Assembly (NCBI GenBank): GCA_029973975.1
Contig: JARKQF010000072.1
Location: 1-42,750, forward strand
Source of the DNA: Paludibacter sp.
GTDB taxonomy: Bacteria; Bacteroidota; Bacteroidia; Bacteroidales; Paludibacteraceae
DNA: 42,750 nucleotides
Reading direction: 5' to 3'
Part shown: piece after piece, positions 16,755 to 25,804 of the stretch
Layout: every line of letters starts with the position of its first letter
Numbering within the stretch: position 1 is the stretch's first letter
Program-made: the position numbers and the translations under genes
The notes under the pieces: generated by a model
What the model was told of the DNA's origin: nothing
The model's input: only the letters and a program-made list of their open reading frames with translations
Database searches by the model: none

Positions 16755-19535
16755 TTATCTCTTTATAAGGGGCGATTCCAGCCCATCAACACCACCTTTA
16801 CCCTTAACTATCAATATTCGCATTTCCGAAGCATTGGTTAAAGGGAAAGAATACCGGGATATATTTTCATCAATTTCGACTTTACCTTTATAGACGGTCA
16901 GGAACTGTCCTCCTCCGGAAGTTAATTGAATTTCAAAATCGCAATATGTATTCTTTGACCATTGAACGTCAATATAATCTACACGAGCGTTTTCAACAAG
17001 AGGAAATGTAAAATACTCGTTTGCTTTAAACTTCCAGGGCAATGCGTCAAGAAACGATTCTGTTTTTTTTGCCGCCTTACCGGAAACAATGGTTAGTTTA
17101 TTACGTAAACGAATATCTTCAGACGAAGCTCCAACCATCACATCAAAATCACCGGGTTCAATAACCCAACGCATATCCAGATCGAGCAATGCCAGCTGTT
17201 TGGGACTTATAACCATATTGATACGTTTTGTTTCTCCGGGAAGAAGATGAACACGTTCAAATCCACATAGATTTTTCTCGTACGTAGTTACACTTGACAC
17301 TTTGTCACGTACATATAACTGTGCAATTTCATCCCCAGCACGGTTACCGGTATTGGTAACATCAAAAGAAACCGAAACCGGTTCTTTATCTGTTGCAACA
17401 GCCGGAGTTAACGTCAGGTTATTGTAAGCAAAGGTCGTATAACTCAATCCGTATCCAAAATGATATAATGCTCCATTAACACGACTTTGATTTCCCTTAA
17501 CACCCGGTTTTATATTACCATCAACATTAGCAGCCGGTTTAGACGGAAAGTTAAATGGAATCTGTCCGACATGGCGAGGAAATGTAACAGTCAGTTTTCC
17601 ACCCGGATTATATTCTCCAAACAGCACGTCATACACGGCTTGTCCTCCATGTGCACCGGGATACCATGCTTCAACAATAGCCGGCACATGTGCATCAGCC
17701 CAGTTGATCGAATTTGGTCTTCCATTAATCATAACTAATATTACCGGTTTACCTGTTGCATGTACTGCCCGAAGAAGATCTTCCTGACGACCGGGCAATT
17801 CAAGGCTTGATCGCGATTTATTCTCACCGCAGGTACGTTCGCCTCCTCCCAATACGATAACAGCAACATCACTTTCTTCAACAACCTTTACCGCTTTGTT
17901 AATCCCCGCACGTTCATCAGCCGTCAATTCTTCACGAAAAATTTCTGATAATGGCCAGCGGTCATCAACCAGGGTACAACCTTTTTCGTACACCACTTCA
18001 CATTTCCCATTTAAGTTTTGAGATAATCCTTCCAGTACAGAAGTAACCTTTGCTGCAAGAGGGCCATAATGTAACAAAGCAAAACTACGCTCGTCGGCAT
18101 TAGGACCAACAACTGCAATCCGTTTTATTTTAGATGCATCCAACGGAAGTAAATTATTCTCATTCTTCAGTAATACAATAGACTCACGTGCAGCCTGAAG
18201 TGAAACCTTATTATTTTCTTCGCCATCTACTTCAAGATCGGCTGCTTTCAAATCCATCTGATAAGGAGAGTCAAACAGGCCTACCAAAAATTTAACTCGC
18301 AAGACATCACGTACACGGTCGTTGAGAGTTTCTTCACTCACAGCCTTTTCCTGCACCAACTCACGCAAAGGTAGAATATAGGTATCTGGAGCGCTAAATG
18401 TGCAACGAACATTAAGACCAGCCTCAAAACTCTGACGTACAGCCTCTTTCATATCATCAGCAGTATTATGCTTATTATAAAGATATTCAACAGACCCACT
18501 GTCGGAAACAACATAACCACGAAAACCCATTTCGCGACGGAGCCGTTGCGTCAACCAATAAAAGCTCCCCTGAATGGGAACACCATCATAATCATTATAA
18601 GCGCACATAATACCTAATAATCCGGCACGCCGTATTACTTCTTCAAAAGGACGCACATGAATACTTTCTACTTCACGGGGAGGTATTTGCGGGTCGACTC
18701 TTGCCATACCTTCCCTCGCTCCTTTATTATTACTGTATGCAACAAAATGTTTGGCAGTTGCTGCTACCTGATAATTTGTCTGTAACCCCTTAGTCATTGC
18801 CACTCCCAGCTCCGATACCAGATAAGGACATTCGCCATAAACTTCTTCATAACGTCCCCAGCGTTGATCACGGCCCACATCAAGTATAGGAGCATATACA
18901 TTGGTATAGCCCAGTAATCGTGCTTCACGACCAGTAATAAAACCGACCTTTTTAATCAAGTCTCTGTTCCATGTATGTCCCAGTCCCAACTGAGTTGGAA
19001 AATTTGTAGCGCGAAAAGCTTCAACACCTCTTATACCCTCATTGGTCATATCAGCAGGAATACCCAAACGTGTTTCTTCAATAAAAAAACGTTGCACTTC
19101 ATTTATAGCCCATGCATGACGGGATGCCGGCCAGCAGTTCGGATTATCAGAAGGCGGAAGTCCCCACTGCTGAAATCCATTCAAATGTTCATCAATAGCA
19201 CCAATACCATCTTTCCATATCATCTCTTTCCATTTCGGAGTAGGAAGGTCATCCTGGAGTACTCTTTTATAGCCATAAAGTGTAGCTAACTGACAAGTCT
19301 TTTCCTCAAGAGTCATCTGCGAAAGTAAATCTTCAATCCTGTCATTTAACTGTGCAGAAGGATTTTCGTAAATATCCATCTTCCCGTTTTTATTAAAATC
19401 AATCCATCCCTTTTTATACATGGGATTCTTTCCCAACTTCCACTCTTTAACAGGTTTTCCTGCTTCCGGCATCTGAACAGCACTAACGTTTAGTGTTAAC
19501 GACAACACTACAAAACACAACAATAGTTTTCTCAT
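16755..19535 (-). CDS. Glycoside hydrolase family 3 enzyme, beta-glucosidase/xylosidase-like (926 aa)
   Basis: Secreted GH3 exo-hydrolase, probably periplasmic, removing sugars from non-reducing ends of imported oligosaccharides. A signal peptide (MRKLLLCFVVLSLTLNVSA) is followed by an EF-hand-like loop at about 46-57 (DFNKNGKMDIYE). The N-terminal TIM barrel contains AKHFVAYS (about 261-268) and the nucleophile motif VVSDSGSVE with Asp345. The alpha/beta sandwich holds GGGERTCGENKSRSSLELPG, the loop region that normally supplies the acid/base. A fibronectin-III-like domain follows (about 690-790: GDEIAQLYVRD...VTTYEKNLCGFERV). About 110 further residues look like a discoidin/carbohydrate-binding domain. 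Substrate sugar cannot be fixed from sequence. It sits 18 bases after the GH-A gene in the SusCD operon. Confidence 0.93.
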   Translation of the reverse strand: MRKLLLCFVVLSLTLNVSAVQMPEAGKPVKEWKLGKNPMYKKGWIDFNKNGKMDIYENPSAQLNDRIEDLLSQMTLEEKTCQLATLYGYKRVLQDDLPTPKWKEMIWKDGIGAIDEHLNGFQQWGLPPSDNPNCWPASRHAWAINEVQRFFIEETRLGIPADMTNEGIRGVEAFRATNFPTQLGLGHTWNRDLIKKVGFITGREARLLGYTNVYAPILDVGRDQRWGRYEEVYGECPYLVSELGVAMTKGLQTNYQVAATAKHFVAYSNNKGAREGMARVDPQIPPREVESIHVRPFEEVIRRAGLLGIMCAYNDYDGVPIQGSFYWLTQRLRREMGFRGYVVSDSGSVEYLYNKHNTADDMKEAVRQSFEAGLNVRCTFSAPDTYILPLRELVQEKAVSEETLNDRVRDVLRVKFLVGLFDSPYQMDLKAADLEVDGEENNKVSLQAARESIVLLKNENNLLPLDASKIKRIAVVGPNADERSFALLHYGPLAAKVTSVLEGLSQNLNGKCEVVYEKGCTLVDDRWPLSEIFREELTADERAGINKAVKVVEESDVAVIVLGGGERTCGENKSRSSLELPGRQEDLLRAVHATGKPVILVMINGRPNSINWADAHVPAIVEAWYPGAHGGQAVYDVLFGEYNPGGKLTVTFPRHVGQIPFNFPSKPAANVDGNIKPGVKGNQSRVNGALYHFGYGLSYTTFAYNNLTLTPAVATDKEPVSVSFDVTNTGNRAGDEIAQLYVRDKVSSVTTYEKNLCGFERVHLLPGETKRINMVISPKQLALLDLDMRWVIEPGDFDVMVGASSEDIRLRNKLTIVSGKAAKKTESFLDALPWKFKANEYFTFPLVENARVDYIDVQWSKNTYCDFEIQLTSGGGQFLTVYKGKVEIDENISRYSFPLTNASEMRILIVKGKGGVDGLESPLIKR

Positions 19536-19553
19536 TTTATATTATTCTTCTTA

Positions 19554-21077
19554 TTATTTTCCGTCAAAAAAATCAATTAATGGATATGTATTTACATGCA
19601 TAACTTTCATGGCCTCAACAAACTCTTCGTAGGGTTTGTAATCCAGGCTTACAATTCCTTTGTTCGTTATGTCGCCGTTCAGATTAAGATCACGATAATT
19701 AAAATGTAACCAACCTACACAATTCTTTGCTTTTAACAAACCAACACACATATTCTGGTAATAGTATCCACGCTCTTTTTGTCCACGCACAATCCATCCT
19801 CCACCATCGTTATTTGCAACAGGAGCGCCATTAAACCTCGCATCAGCTCCTTTGGCATAAAACTCAGTGACAATGAACGGAGTATCGTTTGTCCATTCTC
19901 TGATATTGTTAACATAGAAGTTCTCTACACTCCATGTGTTATAGTAATTAATCGAAATTACATCGCAATAACGGGCACAGGCCTGCAGAACAACTTTATT
20001 GTATTTGTTCTGGTCATATAATCTGGTTCCAAGAATCAGGTGATTGCTGTCATAACGTCGGACAGCTTCTGTGGTTGTACGAAAATAATCATCAGCAACG
20101 ACGGCACTAAATGCTTCAATATCCGAATCAGTAATCTCAATAAGGGGTTTTTCTTTTAGCTGAGTTTTCCAAAACTCAACTGCCTTGTCACGAATGCGTG
20201 ATCCGGTCAGCGAACCATCCGCATTTTCCAAAATAGAGTAAATGTTTATGCCCCTTTGCGGCGACTGGTTGTTATACGCTTTATGATTTAACTCATTATC
20301 AATCATATACCCCACAAAATGAGGATCATTAACATAAAGTGCACATTTTGTTCTCGCCCAGTTATCAATAAAATTCAGATAATCATCTTCATAAATCATG
20401 TAGAGCCGGTTGTGTTTAGTGTCATCAAAACTGAAAGAGCGATTGGCCTTTGATTGCCAGATAAAGGTGCGCAACATGAAAAGAACCTCCATATATGCTA
20501 CTTTATTTGCTCCATTATTGGGGCGTAAAATATTTTCTGCTATTTCTGACGGCATACTAACAGGATACAACCCGCCGTATATAGTACAATTAAAGCCATT
20601 TTTCACCAGGTACTCACCGGTTTTCTTACTCCATTCGGCATCTCCACCGGGAAAAGCAGATGCATAGTGACTATCATTAAAAGGCCGGACATCCTGTGTA
20701 CCTCTGATGATGTTCCCTTTACCGGTAGGATCAATAAAATACCAACGGCCATTATTCTTCCCTATTCTGAAAAAACCTTCTTTCCCTTTAATATCTGTAA
20801 ATGTCAGGTTATCAGGACGACTTCCCCACTCATTTGCCACCTGAATATTGCGAACCGGATAACGTCCTATATTTTCAACCAACAAAGTATTCAAAGAATT
20901 CACATCAGTTGTCCAGGCAGAAGACAAATTCTTTTTGTACTCAACAGGAAAAACGAAATCTTTGTCATACTTTGGTGGGTTAGCTCCTTCCGGAACTAAT
21001 TCGGGTTTATCTGTACATCCTATATTAATGTAACATAGCAATAAACAGATAAAAATCTTAAAAAAACGGAATATCAT
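19554..21077 (-). CDS. Clan GH-A glycoside hydrolase-like lipoprotein (agarase/GH50-like or GH5-like) (507 aa)
   Basis: Lipoprotein with signal peptide and lipobox cysteine Cys21 (CYINIGC). The body resembles a (beta/alpha)8 enzyme of clan GH-A. GRWYFIDPTGKGNIIRGTQDV (about 110-130) is the barrel-entry pattern of agarase-like and GH42/GH50-like proteins. HFVGYMIDNELNHK carries Asn261-Glu262, the NE pair expected for the acid/base at the end of strand 4. FIVTEFYAKG carries Glu405, the probable nucleophile on strand 7. GWLHFNYRD closes strand 8. The family cannot be fixed; a GH50-type match is my best guess from memory, and the protein may belong to a divergent or unlisted family. It lies 11 bases after the large beta-helix gene and 18 before GH3, inside the SusCD operon. 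Confidence 0.65.
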   Translation of the reverse strand: MIFRFFKIFICLLLCYINIGCTDKPELVPEGANPPKYDKDFVFPVEYKKNLSSAWTTDVNSLNTLLVENIGRYPVRNIQVANEWGSRPDNLTFTDIKGKEGFFRIGKNNGRWYFIDPTGKGNIIRGTQDVRPFNDSHYASAFPGGDAEWSKKTGEYLVKNGFNCTIYGGLYPVSMPSEIAENILRPNNGANKVAYMEVLFMLRTFIWQSKANRSFSFDDTKHNRLYMIYEDDYLNFIDNWARTKCALYVNDPHFVGYMIDNELNHKAYNNQSPQRGINIYSILENADGSLTGSRIRDKAVEFWKTQLKEKPLIEITDSDIEAFSAVVADDYFRTTTEAVRRYDSNHLILGTRLYDQNKYNKVVLQACARYCDVISINYYNTWSVENFYVNNIREWTNDTPFIVTEFYAKGADARFNGAPVANNDGGGWIVRGQKERGYYYQNMCVGLLKAKNCVGWLHFNYRDLNLNGDITNKGIVSLDYKPYEEFVEAMKVMHVNTYPLIDFFDGK

Positions 21078-21088
21078 AACTTCTTCGA

Positions 21089-23857
21089 TTATTTATTAAT
21101 ATCAATTACATAAGTAGCTGTACTTTTCCACACCTCATCTATGCTGGTAGTATATTTTCCGGAGAAATCAAAATAGAGTTTATTGTAGCCGTCCTGTGCA
21201 GTATACATACTGCACATAAAGTTATTCCCGGGAAGAAGGGGAGAGAAAGCTGTTGATAGTGATGCAGATATACCACTTGCTTCACCCCAAACATTTGCTG
21301 AACGGACATTGGCTCCTTTAAACGGCAAAGATGCATTGGGTACCCCGATATTAAAAACAGTCGGATTTCCTTCCATCGTTCCCCTGTCGGTAATAGCTGT
21401 TCCATCAGGAAGACTCCTTGCTATAGGTAACATTGCTAAATATGAGTTAACCACGTCAATTGATTTTAACCATTTAACTTCCTGATAAAGGTGGATTTTG
21501 TCTTTACTAAAAACATAGTATTTAAGATGCTCCGCCACCGGATTTTTCGTACCATATTCATACAGAACTGAAGTTTGTTGAACTGTTACATTATAAGCAG
21601 TAAGGTTGACTGTTGAACCTAACACGATTTCCTTACCATCCGCCCAGGCTTTTGCTTCAGTTAATTCCTCATAACCATGAAAACCTCCCATAAAGTCGGC
21701 TTTGGGCACACCGTTTACCGTTTGTTTGATAGCACATTCCCACTCACCACTATAAATAAATTCTTTAGACAGGATATTTGAAAAAACGTATTTACCGGTA
21801 CGTTCTGCGAGATAAGAATTCACGACCCTCCAAACATTCAGATTCTTAGCGGTATTTTTCGCATTATATAACCGGTGCTGTATATACTTATTACTTTCCT
21901 TTTTAGATCCTTTGACATATATATTAAGGGCAAGCGAGGAACCAGTAACAACCAATTCATAGGGATTATAATATCCAGAGGGAACATCACCCACGTTATT
22001 ATTTATCGTAATATTGGATGTTGTTTCCGGATCGACATACAAGCCTGTCTCGTATGATTCACCTGCGTTGTAAAAAACATTGTCCTCTATCTTTATGTCA
22101 GCCGAATTTAAGACGAACATATTACCTTTTCCAGCAAAGCGGGTTTTTGAAGGACTTTTATTGCTGTTTATAAACCGGTTGCCAAGCACATGTACATTTT
22201 TGGCTGAGAAAATTGCAAAAGCCGACCATGTGGAGTTTTCAACCGTATTGCCTTCGACCAGCACATCCCTGGTTGAATGATAGTTTACCGGATAATAATC
22301 AGAAGGATTGTAGTCATAACCGGCTCCGACAAATAAAGAAGAAGGATCCCGTTTGTCTGTATTGCAATCTTTCAGATAATTATTCCGGATAATAACATTG
22401 CTAACCGGAGTTCCCAGATACCATTTACTCCATCTTACTACTGTATTCAGAATAAGAGAAGGATATGCCATATTTGTAATCGTATTTCCTTCAATAGTTC
22501 CATTACTCATGCCAATATAAAGAGCGTGACACAAGCCTTTACTGAACGAATTATTCCGGATAATAAAATTACCTCCCATTAATTCGCTATTCCAAAGAAT
22601 AGATTTTGTATCCAGGGAGGAAGGTAGTGGATCTGCAAATTTTATCTTTGCACGTGTCACCCCTGTAGAAGAGTTATATTCCGAAGTCGACTCCAGTATT
22701 TCCGAGCTCCAGCCGAGGGGTTCATACTGATCGGAATATAATTCCAGATGATGTCCGGGAGCCGTAAGATCAATACTTGTCCATGTTTGCAAGTTTTCAC
22801 AATAGACCGTATTATCATCAACGCGTGTTAGTCCTCCGCCCAGGAAATGATTGGATAAGTGGAGCTGATCATCTCCCGTTCCATCAATCACACAGTTCTC
22901 CAAGCGGAAATTCCGATAATGTTCGTGAATTTCCATACAACCGTAGGTTGAAAATAAACGATCTGTACCGGGTTTGGGACGTACTTGCGAGTTAATGATT
23001 TGAAGATTATCACACGACATGGATGCAAAAGACTCATAAGGAGCGCTCCATATATTCACATGATCAAATGTAATGTGAGAACTATATTCAATGCGAATTC
23101 CTGAAGCATTACGCTTAGGAGTGAAAACCACCTGAGCCATTTGCCCAACACTCAACTTATTTACATCCGATAAATTCTTGTAATTGGCAACCATCGTTCG
23201 GTCGCCTGTTTTTTCATACGAATTAACTGCAGATGATAAGGGAAATGCAAAACCTACATTAGCATCGCGATTATTAATTGAAGGGTCCCATGCCCGACAT
23301 ACGCCAGGATTAATCTCCTCAGTAGGAGGCACATTGCATCCTGTAAAAGAGAACGTCACCCTAAGATTAGACTTGTCGATATTTGTTACCGTTGCCAGGC
23401 CAAAGAGTCCGAAACGATTCCAGTCCCAGTCGAGGGAAAGGTTACAGATTTTTATTCTTTTACAACGGCTTATTAACATATATGCGCCTTTTTTACCAGT
23501 TTCCGACTCCGGGATAATGAGCTCAGAACCTTGTCCGTCGATGGTTAAATTCTCAATATTCATCAAAGTCAACTGATAAGCTTCATCGTTATCAATATAG
23601 TAAGTTCCTTTAGGAATAATGACCTTAGGGATACGAAGGATACGTGCACGTTCTATAGCCCCCATAAAGGCTTTTTGATTTTCTTTACCACTTTTAGCCG
23701 GATGAGCTCCAAAATCTGCAACAGAAACATACAACTCGCTTTCAGCAGGTTCCATTACGGTAAACTCTTGCGCACCTGTAATTTGCTGTGCATTTACTGA
23801 AATTGCACATAAACCGGTCAAAGTAATAAAAATTGCTTTATATAGTATTCTCATCAT
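21089..23857 (-). CDS. Secreted parallel beta-helix protein, GH110-like layout, with extra C-terminal domain (922 aa)
   Basis: Signal peptide to about residue 23 (CAISVNA, then QQ). Residues 41-650 form a pectin-lyase-like right-handed beta-helix. It opens with VSVADFGAHP and VIIPKGTYYI (the usual start of pectate-lyase-superfamily proteins), then LTIDGQGSELI. An acidic cluster in GTGDDQLHLSNH (Asp329, Asp330, His333) is followed by an inserted beta domain (about 345-425). Later rungs include FIIRNNSFSKGLCHALYIGM and VLVEGNTVENSTWSAFAIF. Alpha-1,3-galactosidases of GH110 have a DD...H motif and a barrel insertion at this place, so a distant relation is possible. About 270 C-terminal residues (ADFMGGFHGYEEL region) form a further unknown domain missing in the paralogue next door. 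A hydrolase or lyase role is inferred. Confidence 0.68.
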   Translation of the reverse strand: MMRILYKAIFITLTGLCAISVNAQQITGAQEFTVMEPAESELYVSVADFGAHPAKSGKENQKAFMGAIERARILRIPKVIIPKGTYYIDNDEAYQLTLMNIENLTIDGQGSELIIPESETGKKGAYMLISRCKRIKICNLSLDWDWNRFGLFGLATVTNIDKSNLRVTFSFTGCNVPPTEEINPGVCRAWDPSINNRDANVGFAFPLSSAVNSYEKTGDRTMVANYKNLSDVNKLSVGQMAQVVFTPKRNASGIRIEYSSHITFDHVNIWSAPYESFASMSCDNLQIINSQVRPKPGTDRLFSTYGCMEIHEHYRNFRLENCVIDGTGDDQLHLSNHFLGGGLTRVDDNTVYCENLQTWTSIDLTAPGHHLELYSDQYEPLGWSSEILESTSEYNSSTGVTRAKIKFADPLPSSLDTKSILWNSELMGGNFIIRNNSFSKGLCHALYIGMSNGTIEGNTITNMAYPSLILNTVVRWSKWYLGTPVSNVIIRNNYLKDCNTDKRDPSSLFVGAGYDYNPSDYYPVNYHSTRDVLVEGNTVENSTWSAFAIFSAKNVHVLGNRFINSNKSPSKTRFAGKGNMFVLNSADIKIEDNVFYNAGESYETGLYVDPETTSNITINNNVGDVPSGYYNPYELVVTGSSLALNIYVKGSKKESNKYIQHRLYNAKNTAKNLNVWRVVNSYLAERTGKYVFSNILSKEFIYSGEWECAIKQTVNGVPKADFMGGFHGYEELTEAKAWADGKEIVLGSTVNLTAYNVTVQQTSVLYEYGTKNPVAEHLKYYVFSKDKIHLYQEVKWLKSIDVVNSYLAMLPIARSLPDGTAITDRGTMEGNPTVFNIGVPNASLPFKGANVRSANVWGEASGISASLSTAFSPLLPGNNFMCSMYTAQDGYNKLYFDFSGKYTTSIDEVWKSTATYVIDINK

Positions 23858-23908
23858 GGTATAAAGTATTTAATTTCATTTAAAGATCATCTTAACGATT
23901 TACTGTTC

Positions 23909-25804
23909 TTAAAAGCCTTTGTTTTTCCTGCATCTGACATTCGTGGTTGTCAATGAATCGATAAAACATCCTTTATCCAGACTTTTTTCCCCATCCACGA
24001 TCACATTTTTCTCAAACAGAATATTCCGGGCATGAGTGACATAGACTGAACCGAAGCCATTATATCGGTTGTTGCGTGGATAAGTATTACTGTTAATAAA
24101 ACGGTTTTTACGTACCACGATATTTTCAGAAGAGAAAGTTCCAAAAGCCGACCAGGTAGAGTTTTCTATGGTATTATTCTCTATCAGGACGTTTGTTACA
24201 ATGGGATAATCAACCGGAGTATAATCAGAAGGCTGAGCATCGTAACCGCCACCAACAAACAAAGAAGCAGGATCCCGCCGGGCAGTATTGTTGTTGGTCA
24301 GCACATTATTCCGGATAATAACATTGTTAATAGGAGTTCCCAGATACCAACGTCCCCAACGATGAACCGTATTCAGTATCAATGAAGGATAAGCAAAATT
24401 ATTAAACTGATTATTTTCTATTGTACCATTTGCCAGTCCGATGTAAAGGGCATGACATAAACCATTACGGAACTCATTGTTACGGATTATAAAGTTACCT
24501 TTGTTCATATCGCTATTCCACAACATATTATCCTCTTCAAAATCAGCAGGTAACGGATCTTTAAATCGTAACTTCACCCGGTGTGCATTGAGACTTTTAT
24601 GTACATTATACTCATACTCGAAGCTTTCGATTTGGGAACTCCAGCCTGTCGGCGAGAAATTTTTTCTTCGCATTTCAAAAGAAGCACCTTTCCATAACAG
24701 GTCAACACTCATCCAGCGTTGCAGGTAATTTGCATATACGGTATGGTCATCTATTTTGGTGAGACCTCCGCCCAGAAAATGGTTCGACAAATGCAGATTA
24801 TCGTCACCGATTCCATCGAGCACACAATTTTCTAACCGGAAAAAACCTTTGATAGAATGAATCTCCAGGCCTCCATACGTTGAGATACGATGACCTGTTC
24901 CCGGACGGGGCTCAATACGGCAATTAATAATCTGTAAATACTCCACACCTCCTGTATTCATTGCTTCATACGGAGACGAGTATATTGTAACATTATCGAA
25001 TGTAATGTGTTTGCTCTGGTTTATCCTGAAAGCAGAAGGAGTTCCGTAAGCTGGTTTAAAGCTAAGTTGTACGAATTGTCCTTTCTTCGCCTTTTTTATA
25101 CAGTTAGTATCAATTACAGTCAAAACAATCCTGTCGGCAGCAGTCTTTTCCAATCTTTCACGTTCTGCCGGCTGAGGAAAAACAAAACCTTTACCCGGAT
25201 TACGGTTATTTATTTCAGGATCCCATTCCCTGTTCACTCCTACCAGAAGAGGTTTCTCATCAGGAATTTCAGGAGTTGTAGTTTGAAATTCAATTGTACG
25301 AGAGTTCTTGTCTACACCTATTATCCGTGCAATAGCAAAAATTGGAAAATCATCCCAGTCCCAATCAACAATAAGATTTTTAATGGTTATTGTATTACAT
25401 TCTTTAAGAGCTATATAGGCTTCGTGTTTAACCTGCTGATGACGACTGAAAATCAATTCCGAGCCCAAACCATCAATCACGACATTCCGGAGATCTTTCA
25501 GCAGAATATCTGCCGGTTGTTCCATTCTGATTCTGTATCTGCCGGTTGGAATGATTAATTTAGAAGCTCCTGTAAGGCGAACTTTTGAAATCGCCTTTTC
25601 AAAAGCCAGGCCATTCTCATTAGCCGGCATATCAGGATTAGCTCCAAAATCAGCTACTGAAACGACAAGCTCATTAAGGATTGGTTGTTGAACCTTAAAG
25701 CTTTCAGCTCCCGTGATTTTAATATCAGAAGCAGAAATATAGTTTGATGTACTAAATACTCCTAAAAAGGAAACAAGCAGTACGACTGACAATTTAATCC
25801 GCAT
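23909..25804 (-). CDS. Secreted parallel beta-helix protein, paralogue without the extra domain (631 aa)
   Basis: Paralogue of the 922-residue neighbour over nearly its whole length, sharing blocks such as VSVADFGA.P, IDG.GSELI, DWDW, ITFD.V.I.S.PYE, GDD.LHLSNHFLGGG and WYLGTP..NVIIRNN. The open frame reaches 25822, but the ATG at 25804 is preferred: it begins the signal peptide MRIKLSVVLLVSFLGVFS and overlaps the 3' end of susD by 11 bases, giving translational coupling. The acidic pair is Asp334-Asp335 with a histidine three residues on, as in the neighbour. It stops after the last rung, so it is a pure beta-helix protein. As first gene after susD it is likely a core enzyme of the locus. 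Specific activity is unknown. Confidence 0.7.
   Translation of the reverse strand: MRIKLSVVLLVSFLGVFSTSNYISASDIKITGAESFKVQQPILNELVVSVADFGANPDMPANENGLAFEKAISKVRLTGASKLIIPTGRYRIRMEQPADILLKDLRNVVIDGLGSELIFSRHQQVKHEAYIALKECNTITIKNLIVDWDWDDFPIFAIARIIGVDKNSRTIEFQTTTPEIPDEKPLLVGVNREWDPEINNRNPGKGFVFPQPAERERLEKTAADRIVLTVIDTNCIKKAKKGQFVQLSFKPAYGTPSAFRINQSKHITFDNVTIYSSPYEAMNTGGVEYLQIINCRIEPRPGTGHRISTYGGLEIHSIKGFFRLENCVLDGIGDDNLHLSNHFLGGGLTKIDDHTVYANYLQRWMSVDLLWKGASFEMRRKNFSPTGWSSQIESFEYEYNVHKSLNAHRVKLRFKDPLPADFEEDNMLWNSDMNKGNFIIRNNEFRNGLCHALYIGLANGTIENNQFNNFAYPSLILNTVHRWGRWYLGTPINNVIIRNNVLTNNNTARRDPASLFVGGGYDAQPSDYTPVDYPIVTNVLIENNTIENSTWSAFGTFSSENIVVRKNRFINSNTYPRNNRYNGFGSVYVTHARNILFEKNVIVDGEKSLDKGCFIDSLTTTNVRCRKNKGF

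Noticed and set aside
25007-25558. 183-codon plus-strand open frame antisense to the 631-residue beta-helix gene
   Set aside because: Fully antisense to a well-supported gene, rich in rare residue combinations (many Y, F, C, N), no family motif.
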